From: Cellulophaga lytica DSM 7489
Lineage (GTDB): Bacteria; Bacteroidota; Bacteroidia; Flavobacteriales; Flavobacteriaceae
Length of the DNA stretch: 64,000 bases
NCBI RefSeq assembly: GCF_000190595.1
Contig: NC_015167.1
Span: forward strand, 3,022,501 to 3,086,500
Direction of reading: 5' to 3'
Shown here: positions 1-9,870 of the stretch, piece by piece
How positions within the stretch are numbered: the first letter of the stretch is position 1
Layout of the letters: every line of letters starts with the position of its first letter
The notes under the pieces: generated by a model
Database searches by the model: none
Told to the model about the DNA's origin: nothing
Seen by the model: the letters and a program-made list of their open reading frames with translations, nothing else
Position numbers and translations under genes: made by a program

Positions 1-2
1 TT

Positions 3-848
3 TTAGGAGATACCAATTCTTGTTTATGTGCAATACCTGCTAAAAAAAGAAAAATACCAGTATTTCATATGGAAGCTGGTAATAGGTGTTTTGATCAGCG
101 CGTGCCAGAAGAAACCAACCGTAAAATAGTAGACCACGTAGCAGATGTTAATTTAACATATAGTGATATTGCTAGAGAGTACTTATTAAAAGAAGGTTTA
201 CCTGCAGACAGAATAATAAAAACAGGTAGTCCAATGTTTGAGGTTTTAGATCAATTTAGATCAAAAATTGAAGCTTCAAATGTATTAGAAAAGTTAAGTT
301 TAGAGAAACAAAAATATTTTGTAGTTTCTTCTCATAGAGAAGAAAACATTAGTAACCCTAAAAATTTTGAAGGTTTAATTACTTCTTTGAACCTAATAGC
401 AGAAAAATATGACTATCCTATTATTGTATCTACACACCCTAGGACAAGAAATATGTTAGATGCAAAAAAAATGGAAACTCATAAAAATATTCAGTTCTTA
501 AAACCGTTGGGTTTTTCAGACTATAACGCATTACAATACAACTCATTTGCTGTTTTATCTGATAGTGGAACGATATCTGAAGAGTCTTCTATATTAAATT
601 TTAATGCTTTAAATATAAGAGAAGCTCATGAAAGACCAGAAGCTATGGAAGAAGCTTCAGTAATGATGGTAGGCTTAAACCCAGAGCGTATTTTACAAGG
701 GTTGGAAGCACTAGAGGTTCAGAAAAGAAATCCTGAACGTAATTTTAGACAAGTGGCAGATTATTCTATGCCAAACGTTAGTGAAAAGGTAGTGCGTATA
801 ATTATATCTTACGTAGATTATATTAACAGAGTAGTTTGGCGTAAATAA
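3..848 (+). CDS. UDP-N-acetylglucosamine 2-epimerase family protein, FnlC/WbjD-like (5' truncated by window)
   Basis: The reading frame is open from base 3, so the gene starts before the window; 281 residues remain. The fragment has the non-hydrolysing epimerase signature HMEAGNRCFDQRVPEE followed by NRK and D residues, and later the SHREEN and SDSGTISEESS motifs that bind the UDP-sugar. The 'EAGNRCFD' form is the one I associate with FnlC/WbjD/CapG enzymes, which make the last step to UDP-N-acetyl-L-fucosamine, rather than with plain WecB. The next gene, 6 bases on, resembles the WbuB fucosamine transferase, which fits this. The family assignment is strong; the exact substrate is inferred. 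FnlA and FnlB would be expected just upstream, outside the window. Confidence 0.88.
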   Translation, partial: LGDTNSCLCAIPAKKRKIPVFHMEAGNRCFDQRVPEETNRKIVDHVADVNLTYSDIAREYLLKEGLPADRIIKTGSPMFEVLDQFRSKIEASNVLEKLSLEKQKYFVVSSHREENISNPKNFEGLITSLNLIAEKYDYPIIVSTHPRTRNMLDAKKMETHKNIQFLKPLGFSDYNALQYNSFAVLSDSGTISEESSILNFNALNIREAHERPEAMEEASVMMVGLNPERILQGLEALEVQKRNPERNFRQVADYSMPNVSEKVVRIIISYVDYINRVVWRK

Positions 849-854
849 GCAAAA

Positions 855-2054
855 ATGAAGAAAATTATTTTTCTAGCACTTGGTTTTCCAGATGCATCAA
901 AATCTACAAATATTTACACAGATCTTATTTATGAATTTCATAAAAACGGTCATGAGGTGTTAGTGTTGGCCCCAGCAGTTAATAAAGAAGATATAGGTTT
1001 AAGAAAAGAGGCAGGAGTAAGTGTTTTAAGAGTAAAAACTTTACCCCTTTTTAATGTTGGAGCAATAAAGAAAGGTATTGCTAACTTGTTGTTAGCCAGG
1101 CAATATAAAAAAGCACTTTTAAATAATAATATAGAATTAGATTTTGATCTTATTTTGATGCCAACCCCACCCATAACTTTAACTTCAGTAGCAGCATGGT
1201 TAAAGAGTAAGACTGGCGGCAAACTGTATTTAATATTAAGAGATATTTTTCCTCAAAATGCTGTTGATTTAAGAATGATGAAGGATAAAGGTCTTTTACA
1301 TAATTATTTTAGAAAAAAAGAAGAAGCACTTTATACTGTTTCTGACGCTATTGGGTGTATGTCTCCTGCAAATGTAAATTATGTAAAGGAACATAATCCA
1401 AATATGGATTTCTCAAAACTTCATTTATTACCTAATTGGGAAAATTTACCAGTATATAAGGAAGAAATTCAATTGGATTCATTGGTAAATAAATATGGTT
1501 TAAAAGATAAGTTTATTTTAATTTTTGGAGGTAACATAGGAAAACCACAAAAATTAGAGAATATAGTAAACTTAGCAAAGAACTGTTTAGATTACCCAGA
1601 AATAGTCTTTTTTATTATAGGGACAGGAACTGAAAAAGAGCGAATATTTAATATGGCTAAAGAACTAAAGTTACCAAATGTAATTTTAGAAAATAAATTA
1701 CCTAAAGCAGATTATAATAATTTATTACGAATAGCAGATGTTGGATTAATATCCTTAAGTGAGGATTTTACAATTCCGAATTTTCCATCTAAAGTATTAT
1801 CTTATTATGGTAATAAAATTCCAGTTTTGGCTTCAGTTGATCTACAAACTGATTTTGGAACTATCTTAGAAGAAATAAATTCTGGATTATGGGCTGAGGC
1901 AGGAAAAACGGGAGAGCTTAAAGATAAATTATTGTTGCTATATAACAATCCTGATTTAAGAAGGACTATGGGGCAACATGGTTATGATTATATGAAAAAT
2001 AATTTGTTGCCTGATAATGCTTACAATACAATATTAGAAAAGACTATAAGTTAA
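855..2054 (+). CDS. Glycosyltransferase family 4, WbuB-like
   Basis: A 399-residue GT-B glycosyltransferase that probably adds an amino sugar to the growing lipid-linked polysaccharide repeat at the cytoplasmic face of the inner membrane. The N-terminal half has the usual GT4 donor/acceptor start (GFPD, then a Y and GHEV near residues 9-35). The C-terminal half shows the FGGNIGKPQ and IIGTGTEKER strands and the PNFPSKVLSYYGNKIPVLA nucleotide-sugar loop. It follows the FnlC-like epimerase by 6 bases, so the two are co-transcribed, and WbuB proteins normally accompany fnlABC. L-FucNAc is therefore the likely donor sugar, but this is inference from context. Its stop codon lies inside a strong terminator hairpin. 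Confidence 0.85.
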   Translation: MKKIIFLALGFPDASKSTNIYTDLIYEFHKNGHEVLVLAPAVNKEDIGLRKEAGVSVLRVKTLPLFNVGAIKKGIANLLLARQYKKALLNNNIELDFDLILMPTPPITLTSVAAWLKSKTGGKLYLILRDIFPQNAVDLRMMKDKGLLHNYFRKKEEALYTVSDAIGCMSPANVNYVKEHNPNMDFSKLHLLPNWENLPVYKEEIQLDSLVNKYGLKDKFILIFGGNIGKPQKLENIVNLAKNCLDYPEIVFFIIGTGTEKERIFNMAKELKLPNVILENKLPKADYNNLLRIADVGLISLSEDFTIPNFPSKVLSYYGNKIPVLASVDLQTDFGTILEEINSGLWAEAGKTGELKDKLLLLYNNPDLRRTMGQHGYDYMKNNLLPDNAYNTILEKTIS

Positions 2055-2070
2055 AAACTTATAGTCTTTT
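2038..2070. terminator. Bidirectional terminator between convergent polysaccharide genes
   Basis: A perfect 15-bp stem (2038-2052 with 2056-2070) and AAA loop, with A-rich and T-rich flanks. It contains the stop codon of the glycosyltransferase and abuts the stop codon of the leftward dehydrogenase, so it can end both transcripts. Confidence 0.85.
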
Positions 2071-3333
2071 ATTTACATTCTTTTTTAATTGACCTTTTAC
2101 ATCGTAAATTATACCATCCTTATTTTTAAGTTTTTCTATGTCTAAAGTTAAAAATTCCTTGTGAGCTACAGTTAGCACTATAGCATCATAAGTTTTGTTA
2201 GGTATTTCTTGTGTTGTGTTAAGATTGTATTCTTTTAGAACTTCTTCAGGTGATGCCCAAGGGTCGTAAATGTCTAAATTAGCATTATAAGATGTTAAAT
2301 TTCTTATGACATCAACAACTTTTGTATTACGTACATCTGGACAGTTTTCTTTAAAAGTAACTCCAAGAATTAATATGTTGGCTCCTTTTATTTTAATGTC
2401 ATTCTGAATCATAAGTTTTACAATTTCAGAAGCAATGTAATTACCCATACCATCATTTAGGCGTCGTCCGGCTAATATTATTTCTGGATGATAGCCATAT
2501 TCTTGAGCCTTTTGAGCTAAGTAGTATGGATCTACACCAATACAATGACCACCAACTAAACCAGGTTTAAAGGGTAGAAAATTCCATTTAGTTCCAGCAG
2601 CTTTCAGTACATCATTTGTGTCAATATTCATTAAATTGAAGATTTTAGCTAACTCATTAACAAAGGCAATATTAATATCACGTTGAGAGTTCTCTATTAC
2701 CTTAGCTGCTTCAGCAACTTTAATGGTTGGTGCTAAATGTGTACCAGCTGTAATAACAGATTTGTATAGGTTATCTATTTTTTTTCCAGCATCAGGAGTA
2801 GAACCAGATGTAACTTTTAATATTTTATCTACAGTATGTTCTTTATCTCCAGGATTTATTCGCTCTGGAGAATAGCCTACAAAGAAGTCTACATTAAATT
2901 TTAAACCACTAAACTTTTCTAAAATAGGTACACATTCATCTTCTGTTACCCCAGGGTATACCGTAGACTCATAAATTACCGTGTCTCCCTTTTTTAAAAC
3001 TTTACCTACTGTTTCACTGGATTTATATAAGGGTGTTAATATAGGTCTATTGTTTTTGTCTACAGGAGTAGGAACTGTTACTATATAGTAATTACAGTCT
3101 TCAATATCTTTTTTATTATCACTACAAAATAAACCTGTTTTCATATTAATATTCTCTGAGAGCACTTTTTTTAAAGTAGAATTATCAACTTCTAAAGTGC
3201 TATCAACTCCAGATTTTAACTCTGCAACTCTAGTTTTATTAATATCAAAACCAATTACTGGATACTTTACAGCAAATAAACGGGCTAGAGGTAAACCTAC
3301 ATAACCTAGACCTATGATTGCAATTTTTTGCAT
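2059..3333 (-). CDS. Nucleotide-sugar 6-dehydrogenase, TviB/WbpO type (UDP-HexNAc dehydrogenase)
   Basis: A 424-residue UDP-sugar dehydrogenase that oxidises C6 of a UDP-N-acetylhexosamine to the uronic acid with two NAD+. The Rossmann motif GLGYVG is at residues 8-13. The catalytic cysteine is Cys264 in [11 protein letters not shown], and the conserved ESTVYPG and [11 protein letters not shown] segments are present. The opening with 'GFDI' and 'SGVDSTLEV' is typical of the TviB/WbpO group, which acts on UDP-GalNAc/GlcNAc, not of UDP-glucose dehydrogenases. It is the last gene of a leftward operon after ugd and the 4-epimerase. Together the 4-epimerase and this enzyme could make UDP-N-acetyl-D-galactosaminuronic acid, as in Vi-antigen synthesis. 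The substrate is inferred. Confidence 0.87.
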   Translation of the reverse strand: MQKIAIIGLGYVGLPLARLFAVKYPVIGFDINKTRVAELKSGVDSTLEVDNSTLKKVLSENINMKTGLFCSDNKKDIEDCNYYIVTVPTPVDKNNRPILTPLYKSSETVGKVLKKGDTVIYESTVYPGVTEDECVPILEKFSGLKFNVDFFVGYSPERINPGDKEHTVDKILKVTSGSTPDAGKKIDNLYKSVITAGTHLAPTIKVAEAAKVIENSQRDINIAFVNELAKIFNLMNIDTNDVLKAAGTKWNFLPFKPGLVGGHCIGVDPYYLAQKAQEYGYHPEIILAGRRLNDGMGNYIASEIVKLMIQNDIKIKGANILILGVTFKENCPDVRNTKVVDVIRNLTSYNANLDIYDPWASPEEVLKEYNLNTTQEIPNKTYDAIVLTVAHKEFLTLDIEKLKNKDGIIYDVKGQLKKNVNKRL

Positions 3334-3348
3334 AATTATTTTTCGTAA

Positions 3349-4683
3349 TTAAATTGTCTTTTTTCCTATTTGGTAATATTCAAACCCTCTACCCTTCATT
3401 AGTTCATCATTGTATTGATTTCTACCATCAAAAATTATAGGCTCTTTTAGTTGTAGTTTTAATTCTTCAAAATCTGGAGATCTAAACTCTTTCCACTCTG
3501 TCAAAAGAATCATAGCATCAGAGTTTTTTAGAGTCTCATATTTAGAGCTAAAATATTCTATGTTTTTCACATCTTTAAGGTAAAAGTGTTTAGCTTCATC
3601 CATTGCTTTTGGATCATATGCATGAATTTTTGCTCCCATTTCCGTAAGTTTTTTTATAATATAAATAGCTGGTGCTTCTCGCATATCATCGGTTCCAGGT
3701 TTAAAAGATAAACCCCATATAGCAAATGTTTTTCCCTTTAAATCTGTACCGTATTTTTCAATTATTTTGTTAGCAATAACAAGTTTTTGTTTGTCATTTA
3801 CTTCTTCAACAGCTTCAATTAACTTTGGTGAATATCCATGTTCTTGAGCTGTTCTCTGTAAAGCTTTTACATCTTTAGGGAAGCAAGATCCTCCATAACC
3901 GCTTCCAGGATAAATAAAGCTATAACCTATTCTACTATCAGACCCAATTCCTATTCTTACTTTATTAACATCTGCACCTATTATTTCGCAAATATTAGCT
4001 ATCTCATTCATAAAAGATATTTTTGTAGCAAGCATAGCGTTAGCAACATACTTGGTCATTTCAGCAGACCTTACATCCATAGCAATAACTCTATCTGTAG
4101 TTACTCGGAAAAAAGGCTTATATAACTGACGCATTATTTTTGTTGCTTCTTCTGAATTTGATCCTATAACAACTCTATCGGGTTTCATAAAATCACTTAT
4201 AGCGTCTCCTTCTTTTAAAAACTCTGGGTTAGAAACTACATCAAAACTTAAGTCAATATTTCTGTTATCTAATTCTTTTTGTATTGTAGCTTTTACCTTG
4301 TCTGCAGTGCCTACAGGAACGGTAGATTTGTCTACTACAATTAAAGAACTTGTCATATATTCACCAATTTCTTTGGCTACTTGTAAAACATATTTTAAAT
4401 CTGCAGAACCATCTTGCCCCATTGGTGTGCCTACGGCAATAAATGCTATATCACATTTTTTTAAACTATCTTTTAGGTCGGTGCTAAAGTGTAGTGTTTT
4501 GTTTTTAATATTTTGTTTTACAATGGATTCCAACCCTGGTTCATATATTGGTATAATACCATTTTTTAAACCTTCAATTTTTTTTGAGTCAATATCAATA
4601 CAGGTAACATTGTTACCCATTTCTGCGAAACATGTTCCGCTAACTAAACCAACGTACCCAGTTCCTATAATTGTTAAATTCAT
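3349..4683 (-). CDS. ugd: UDP-glucose 6-dehydrogenase
   Basis: A 444-residue enzyme that converts UDP-glucose to UDP-glucuronate, a precursor of acidic exopolysaccharide. It shows GTGYVG at residues 7-12, the YEPGL motif, DKSTVPVGT, NPEFLKEGDAI and the catalytic Cys267 in GYGGSCFPKD, all standard for Ugd. The second dehydrogenase downstream (16-base gap) belongs to a different substrate group, so they are not simple duplicates. The preceding 4-epimerase gene ends 4 bases upstream, so all three leftward genes are probably one operon. Alternative names in the family are tuaD and rkpK. Confidence 0.92.
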   Translation of the reverse strand: MNLTIIGTGYVGLVSGTCFAEMGNNVTCIDIDSKKIEGLKNGIIPIYEPGLESIVKQNIKNKTLHFSTDLKDSLKKCDIAFIAVGTPMGQDGSADLKYVLQVAKEIGEYMTSSLIVVDKSTVPVGTADKVKATIQKELDNRNIDLSFDVVSNPEFLKEGDAISDFMKPDRVVIGSNSEEATKIMRQLYKPFFRVTTDRVIAMDVRSAEMTKYVANAMLATKISFMNEIANICEIIGADVNKVRIGIGSDSRIGYSFIYPGSGYGGSCFPKDVKALQRTAQEHGYSPKLIEAVEEVNDKQKLVIANKIIEKYGTDLKGKTFAIWGLSFKPGTDDMREAPAIYIIKKLTEMGAKIHAYDPKAMDEAKHFYLKDVKNIEYFSSKYETLKNSDAMILLTEWKEFRSPDFEELKLQLKEPIIFDGRNQYNDELMKGRGFEYYQIGKKTI

Positions 4684-4687
4684 TTTA

Positions 4688-5686
4688 CTATTTTAAATTA
4701 TTCCAATACCAAGTTACAGCTTCTTTTAATCCTTTTTTTATGTCAAATTGTGGATTGTAACCTAATAGATTTTTTGCTTTTTCTATTGACGCTAAAGAGT
4801 GTGGTACATCTCCTTGTCTTGTTGCGCCATATTCAATTTTTATGTCCTTAATTTTTGGATCAAACTCACTTAAGTTATCTCTTAATAAGTTAACTAACTC
4901 ATTTAAATTTGTTCGTTCTCCATAAGCTACATTGTATATTGTATTAAGGGCTTTTTTATTATTTGTTGTTAGTGCTCTAACGTTCATTTCAATTACATTA
5001 TCTATATACGTAAAATCTCTAGAAAAAGATCCATCTCCATTTATGGTTGGAGATTTATGAGACATAAATTGCATTACAAATTTTGGAATTACTGCCGCAT
5101 AAGCCCCGTTTGGATCTTGTTTTCTTCCAAAAACATTGAAGTAACGCAAGCCTATAGTTTCCATACCATAAGTTTTTGAAAATACATCTGCATATAATTC
5201 ATTAACATATTTAGTAATTGCATAGGGAGATAAAGGTTTACCTATTACATTTTCTATTTTAGGTAAATCTGTAGAATCTCCATAAGTAGATGAGCTGGCA
5301 GCAAAAACAAATCTTTTTACTTTTGCATCACGGGCTGCAACTAACATATTTAAAAAGCCAGATACGTTTACATCATTACTAGTTATAGGATCATTTATGG
5401 ATCTTGGAACAGAACCAAGGGCTGCTTGATGTAATATAAAATCTACACTTTTACAAGCTACTTTACAATCATTTATATTACGAATATCACCGGTTATTAA
5501 ACTAAAATTTTTATGCTTTAGTAGGTGAGATATGTTTTCTTTTTTTCCTGTAGCAAAATTATCTAGACAGGTTACTCTGTTACCGTTAGCTAATAATGAC
5601 TCACAGATGTTTGAGCCAATAAAACCAGCGCCTCCAGTGACTAATATATGTAAGTTAGAATCTAAATTTAATGATTTTATGTTCAT
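4688..5686 (-). CDS. NAD-dependent sugar-nucleotide epimerase, WbpP/TviC-like UDP-GlcNAc 4-epimerase
   Basis: A 332-residue extended short-chain dehydrogenase. The NAD-binding motif GGAGFIG is at residues 18-24, the serine/threonine stretch before the active site is at 131-134, and the catalytic pair is Tyr155 and Lys159 (YAITK). The motifs SVPRSI, GLRYFNVFG and SRDFTYIDN are typical of the WbpP/TviC/Gne group that interconverts UDP-GlcNAc and UDP-GalNAc. It is the first gene of the leftward three-gene operon. It faces the forward aminotransferase operon across 331 bases, so both promoters should lie there. The epimerase family is secure; the N-acetyl preference is inferred from similarity. 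Confidence 0.87.
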   Translation of the reverse strand: MNIKSLNLDSNLHILVTGGAGFIGSNICESLLANGNRVTCLDNFATGKKENISHLLKHKNFSLITGDIRNINDCKVACKSVDFILHQAALGSVPRSINDPITSNDVNVSGFLNMLVAARDAKVKRFVFAASSSTYGDSTDLPKIENVIGKPLSPYAITKYVNELYADVFSKTYGMETIGLRYFNVFGRKQDPNGAYAAVIPKFVMQFMSHKSPTINGDGSFSRDFTYIDNVIEMNVRALTTNNKKALNTIYNVAYGERTNLNELVNLLRDNLSEFDPKIKDIKIEYGATRQGDVPHSLASIEKAKNLLGYNPQFDIKKGLKEAVTWYWNNLK

Positions 5687-6017
5687 TTGATTTTTTGAAG
5701 AATGAATAAATGGTTAAAGAATACGAAGAAACTATTTTTTTGTTTAAAAAATGATATTTTCCGATGAATTGTTAAATTATACTGTTGTCTTCGTAACAGA
5801 AACTACTAATTTTAAAATTGAAAAATATTGGTTTTTTTATTAATTTATTTTATTGAAGATTATGATACTTTTTCTAATGCCTCAAATAAGTATTTAATCG
5901 ATTTAAATACATGTTTACCGAATTAATACTATAGTTATGCAATGTTGAGTAAAATTGCAATAAATTTGATTTTGATGTTTAGTTTTTAAATTACATTAAT
6001 ACTAGCTAATAAACACT
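5687..6017. other. Divergent AT-rich intergenic region between two polysaccharide operons
   Basis: 331 bases with no open frame of useful size. It must carry the start signals for the leftward epimerase operon and the forward aminotransferase operon. One -7-like element is noted separately; no clear promoter for the leftward operon, riboswitch or long inverted repeat was seen. Confidence 0.6.
5945..5968 (+). promoter_or_regulatory. Possible promoter for the aminotransferase-wzc operon
   Basis: TAAATTTG at 5961-5968 matches the Bacteroidota -7 box TAnnTTTG. A TTG lies at 5945-5947, but the 13-base spacer is shorter than usual. A start near 5975 would give a leader of about 43 bases. Confidence 0.35.
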
Positions 6018-7145
6018 ATGCCAGAACAAAGTAAAATATGGTTGTCTTCTCCTCATATGGGAGGAAAAGAGCAAGAATTTGTAAAAGAAGCTTTTGATAC
6101 CAATTGGATAGCTCCACTTGGACCTAACGTAACATTTTTTGAAAATGCTATTTCTAGTTATGTTAATCAAGATGTTTATGTAGCTGCTTTAAGCTCTGGT
6201 ACTGGAGCCATTCATTTGGCATTAGAAATATTAGGTGTTACTACTGGTGATAATGTAATTTGTCAAACTTTTACTTTTTCTGGTTCTGCAAATCCTATTA
6301 AGTATTTGGGAGCTAACCCTGTTTTTGTAGATAGTGAAAAGGATACGTGGAATATTTCTCCTGCTTTACTTGAAAAGGCCATTAAAGATGGTATTGAGAA
6401 GGGAAAGAAACCAAAAGCTATAATTGCTGTTCATTTATATGGAATGCCTTACAAGGTAAAAGAAATCAAAGAAGTAGCAGATAAGTATATGGTACCTGTA
6501 ATAGAAGATAGTGCAGAGGCTCTTGGAAGTTCTGTAAATGATATTAAATGTGGAGGTTTTGGTACAATTGGAATTTTTTCTTTTAATGGGAATAAAATTA
6601 TAACAACCTCAGGAGGTGGAGCATTAGTAGCACATTCAGAGGAAATTAAAAGTAAGGTAATTTTTTTGGCAACTCAGGCTAGAGAAGATGCGCCGCATTA
6701 CCAGCATAATGTAGTGGGATACAATTATAGAATGAGTAATGTATTAGCTGGAATTGGTCGTGGACAAATGTTAGTTTTGGACGATAGAGTAGCAGCTAGA
6801 AGAGCTAATTATCAATTTTATTATGATAATTTAAATTCAATAGAAGAAATCGAATTTTTAAATGAACCAAATGGTTTTTACTCAAACAGGTGGTTAAGTT
6901 GTATTTTAACACCTTCGTTTGAAGTTAGAGAGAAAATTAGATTAGCTTTATTGGAAGAAAATATAGAATCTCGTCCATTATGGAAACCTATGCATTTACA
7001 ACCTGTTTTTTCAGATTGTGAAAGTTTTATGGATGGGACTTCAGAAAACCTTTTTCAAAGAGGACTTTGTTTACCTAGCGGGTCTAATTTAGAGAAAAAG
7101 GATTTACATCGAGTAGTAGATAAAATTAAGTCTCAGTTTTTATGA
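6018..7145 (+). CDS. DegT/DnrJ/EryC1 aminotransferase (PglE-like UDP-4-keto-sugar aminotransferase)
   Basis: A 375-residue PLP enzyme predicted to transfer an amino group to C4 of a UDP-4-keto-6-deoxy-GlcNAc, giving the UDP-bacillosamine precursor. The family features are SSGTGAIHLAL (phosphate binding, about 59-69), EDSAEALGS (about 163-171) and the PLP lysine Lys193 in the FSFNGNKIITT motif. Its last codons overlap the start of the PglF/WbpM-type dehydratase (ATG within 7142-7145), which makes the keto substrate, so the two act in sequence. No PglD acetyltransferase or PglC transferase gene is in the window; they would have to lie upstream or elsewhere. The enzyme class is secure; the sugar is inferred. 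Confidence 0.88.
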   Translation: MPEQSKIWLSSPHMGGKEQEFVKEAFDTNWIAPLGPNVTFFENAISSYVNQDVYVAALSSGTGAIHLALEILGVTTGDNVICQTFTFSGSANPIKYLGANPVFVDSEKDTWNISPALLEKAIKDGIEKGKKPKAIIAVHLYGMPYKVKEIKEVADKYMVPVIEDSAEALGSSVNDIKCGGFGTIGIFSFNGNKIITTSGGGALVAHSEEIKSKVIFLATQAREDAPHYQHNVVGYNYRMSNVLAGIGRGQMLVLDDRVAARRANYQFYYDNLNSIEEIEFLNEPNGFYSNRWLSCILTPSFEVREKIRLALLEENIESRPLWKPMHLQPVFSDCESFMDGTSENLFQRGLCLPSGSNLEKKDLHRVVDKIKSQFL

Positions 7146-9073
7146 TTAAGAATTACTTAAATAATAATGTTACTAGATATGCCTCAAAATGGCTAGTTCT
7201 AGCAATTGATATTGTAATTATGGTAGTTGCTTTTATTCTATCATATTTAATAAGATATAACTTAACATTAGAATTTGATGTGGCTCAGTTGCCATATCAA
7301 ATTCCGATTGTAGCAGTGGTTGCAGCATTAGCTTTTTTAATTACAGGATCTTATAAGGGGGTTGTTAGACATACAGGTGTTAAGGATGTCTATAATATTT
7401 TTAATGCAATATGTTTATCTAGTATACTAATGATTTTAATGGTTTTGGCAAACAAAAAACTAGATTTGTTTAGCTGGACAACCATACCATTACAAATTAT
7501 TATAGTACACAGTTTAATTGCTTTTTTAGCATTATCTGCATCTAGATACCTTTTTAAGTCTTTATACAATAGTATTGTAAATAAGAGCTTGCACAACACA
7601 AAAAGAGTTTTAATATATGGAGCTGGTGAATCTGGTATTATTACGCACAGTGCTATTACAAACCACTCTAAATCTAATGTTAAGGTTGTAGGTTATGTAG
7701 ATAATAATAGTAAAAAGGTTGGTAAAAGTATAAACGGAGTTAATGTTTATGCTAAAGATGATTTAAACGAAGAATTTTTAGTAAATAATGGTATTTCTGA
7801 AGTTATTTTTTCAATTCAGAATATTAATCCAACTGCACTTAGGGAGCTTGTAGAAAGTATGGTTGACTTTCCTGTAAAAGTTAAAATTGTACCACCTGTA
7901 GAAGATTGGATAAACGGTGAACTTAAATTCTCACAAATAAAGCAAGTTCAAATTGAAGATTTACTAGATAGAGCACCAATTAACATTGAAAACTCTAAAA
8001 TATCTGGTGAATTAAAAGACAAAGTGGTAGTTGTAACCGGAGGGGCTGGATCTATAGGGAGTGAGTTAGTAAGGCAAATATGTAAATACAATTACAAATC
8101 ATTAATAGTTATAGACCAGGCAGAGTCTGCACTTTATGATTTACAGCAAGAATTAAAACAAAATGGATATCATAATTTTTTTCCAATAGTAGGTGATATT
8201 AGGGATAAAAACAGGTTGAATTATCTTTTTAATGAGTATAAGCCTAATATTGTGTTTCATGCTGCTGCTTATAAACATGTTCCTTTAATGGAGTATAATT
8301 CTTATGAAGCTATAAAAATTAATGTTGCAGGAACCAAAGTTCTTGCAGATTTATCTATACAGCACAATGTTGATAAGTTTGTGTTTGTTTCTACAGATAA
8401 GGCTGTTAACCCTACAAATGTTATGGGTGGTACTAAACGTATAGCAGAGATGTATATTAGTTGTATGCAGCAAGAAAACAAAACAAAGTTTATTACTACA
8501 AGGTTTGGAAATGTTTTGGGGTCTAACGGTTCTGTAATTCCACTATTTAAAAAACAAATTGATAAAGGAGGGCCTTTAACAGTAACTCATAAAGATGTGA
8601 CTCGTTTTTTTATGACAATTCCAGAAGCGTCTCAATTAGTTTTAGAGGCTGGAGCAATGGGAGAAGGAGGAGAGATTTTTATATTTGATATGGGGAAATC
8701 TGTTAAGATATTTGATCTTGCTAAAAATATGATTAAACTTTGTGGTTTAAAATATCCTGAAGAAATGGATATTAAAATCACAGGTTTAAGACCAGGAGAA
8801 AAGTTATATGAGGAGCTTTTAGCTAATGGAGAAAATACAATGCCTACATATCATAAAAAAATTATGATTAGCAAAGTAAGAGAGTTAGATTATGTTAAAA
8901 CTCGCTCATTGATAGATGAGTTGTGTGTAAATAATATGTTTTTTAAATCTAATACCATAAGCTTAATGAAGGATATTGTTCCTGAATTTATTTCTAGTAA
9001 TTCAGATTTATGCAAAATAGATATTGAAAAACAAAAAGAGGAAGAAAAAAATATACTAACAAACATTAACTAA
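7142..9073 (+). CDS. Membrane UDP-GlcNAc 4,6-dehydratase, PglF/WbpM/CapD family
   Basis: A 643-residue inner-membrane enzyme that dehydrates UDP-GlcNAc to the 4-keto-6-deoxy sugar. Four hydrophobic segments fill roughly residues 15-40, 55-72, 88-104 and 112-132. A first nucleotide-binding fold begins with YGAGESG (159-165). The catalytic SDR domain begins with TGGAGSIG (299-306), followed by AAAYKHVPLME and STDKAVNPTNVMG, the altered active-site signature of this family. Length and layout match full-size WbpM/PglF. It overlaps the aminotransferase gene by 4 bases and is 8 bases from the export lipoprotein gene, so it belongs to the operon. Confidence 0.92.
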   Translation: MIKNYLNNNVTRYASKWLVLAIDIVIMVVAFILSYLIRYNLTLEFDVAQLPYQIPIVAVVAALAFLITGSYKGVVRHTGVKDVYNIFNAICLSSILMILMVLANKKLDLFSWTTIPLQIIIVHSLIAFLALSASRYLFKSLYNSIVNKSLHNTKRVLIYGAGESGIITHSAITNHSKSNVKVVGYVDNNSKKVGKSINGVNVYAKDDLNEEFLVNNGISEVIFSIQNINPTALRELVESMVDFPVKVKIVPPVEDWINGELKFSQIKQVQIEDLLDRAPINIENSKISGELKDKVVVVTGGAGSIGSELVRQICKYNYKSLIVIDQAESALYDLQQELKQNGYHNFFPIVGDIRDKNRLNYLFNEYKPNIVFHAAAYKHVPLMEYNSYEAIKINVAGTKVLADLSIQHNVDKFVFVSTDKAVNPTNVMGGTKRIAEMYISCMQQENKTKFITTRFGNVLGSNGSVIPLFKKQIDKGGPLTVTHKDVTRFFMTIPEASQLVLEAGAMGEGGEIFIFDMGKSVKIFDLAKNMIKLCGLKYPEEMDIKITGLRPGEKLYEELLANGENTMPTYHKKIMISKVRELDYVKTRSLIDELCVNNMFFKSNTISLMKDIVPEFISSNSDLCKIDIEKQKEEEKNILTNIN

Positions 9074-9081
9074 GTACAATT

Positions 9082-9855
9082 ATGAAAATCACTAGGCTTA
9101 TACCAACAAAAATAGTTGCAATTTTTATTGTGATGATGACAATATCATGTGCATCAAAAAAAGACATTGTTTATTTTCAGGATGCATTAAATTACGAAAC
9201 TATTGTAAACGAAGATGTTTTTGTTACTAAATTTAAGGTAGATGATTTAATTGGTATTTTTGTCTCAGGAAAAACACCAGAGGCAGGAAGACCATTCAAT
9301 TTATACAGAGGAGCTCAAGAAGGGGGAATAGCAGCAGAACAGGTAGATTATTTGGTAGATTTAGATGGAATGATTGATTTTCCAATCTTAGGAAGAATAA
9401 AAGTTGCAGGTTTATCTCCTAATGAATTAAGAAATGAATTAAGAGAAAAGTTAACGGTATACATTAAGGATCCTATAATCAACATACGCTTAAAAAACTT
9501 TGAAGTAACAATTAACGGAGAGGTTAATAGACCAGGTACATATAAAGTTAATGGAGAACGTATTAATATAATGGAGGCTCTTGGTTTAGCAGGAGATTTA
9601 AAAATTAAAGGACGTAGAGATAATATTTTAGTAATGCGTGATTTTAATGGTGTACGTAATTATATGAGAATTGACTTAACGTCTAAAAATGCGGTTAATT
9701 CACCTGCGTATTATTTAACTCAGAATGATGTAGTTTATGTAGAGCCAAATAAATCAGCAATAAATTCTTCTAATCAGGATAGTAGAGCAGGAATTATTGT
9801 ATCTATAGCGTCTGTTTTAATAACATCTACTGTTTTATTAATAACACGTAATTAA
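9082..9855 (+). CDS. Polysaccharide export outer-membrane lipoprotein, Wza family
   Basis: A 257-residue lipoprotein with a signal peptide ending in TISC (Cys23). It has a polysaccharide-export (Poly_export) domain starting near FQDALNYE and continuing through VDYLVDLDGMIDFPILGRIKVAGLS, then an SLBB domain (ITINGEVNRPGTY to about residue 225). A C-terminal hydrophobic stretch (about 238-253) could be the membrane-spanning helix seen in Wza-type pores. It would form the outer-membrane channel that works with the Wzc-like protein encoded 15 bases downstream. It is shorter than E. coli Wza (about 380 residues), with one SLBB domain, as is common in Bacteroidota. Confidence 0.92.
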   Translation: MKITRLIPTKIVAIFIVMMTISCASKKDIVYFQDALNYETIVNEDVFVTKFKVDDLIGIFVSGKTPEAGRPFNLYRGAQEGGIAAEQVDYLVDLDGMIDFPILGRIKVAGLSPNELRNELREKLTVYIKDPIINIRLKNFEVTINGEVNRPGTYKVNGERINIMEALGLAGDLKIKGRRDNILVMRDFNGVRNYMRIDLTSKNAVNSPAYYLTQNDVVYVEPNKSAINSSNQDSRAGIIVSIASVLITSTVLLITRN

Positions 9856-9870
9856 AATTATTGTAGCTTA

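Noticed and set aside
4298-4696. A 132-residue frame on the plus strand
   Set aside because: It is antisense to ugd and has no recognisable domain.
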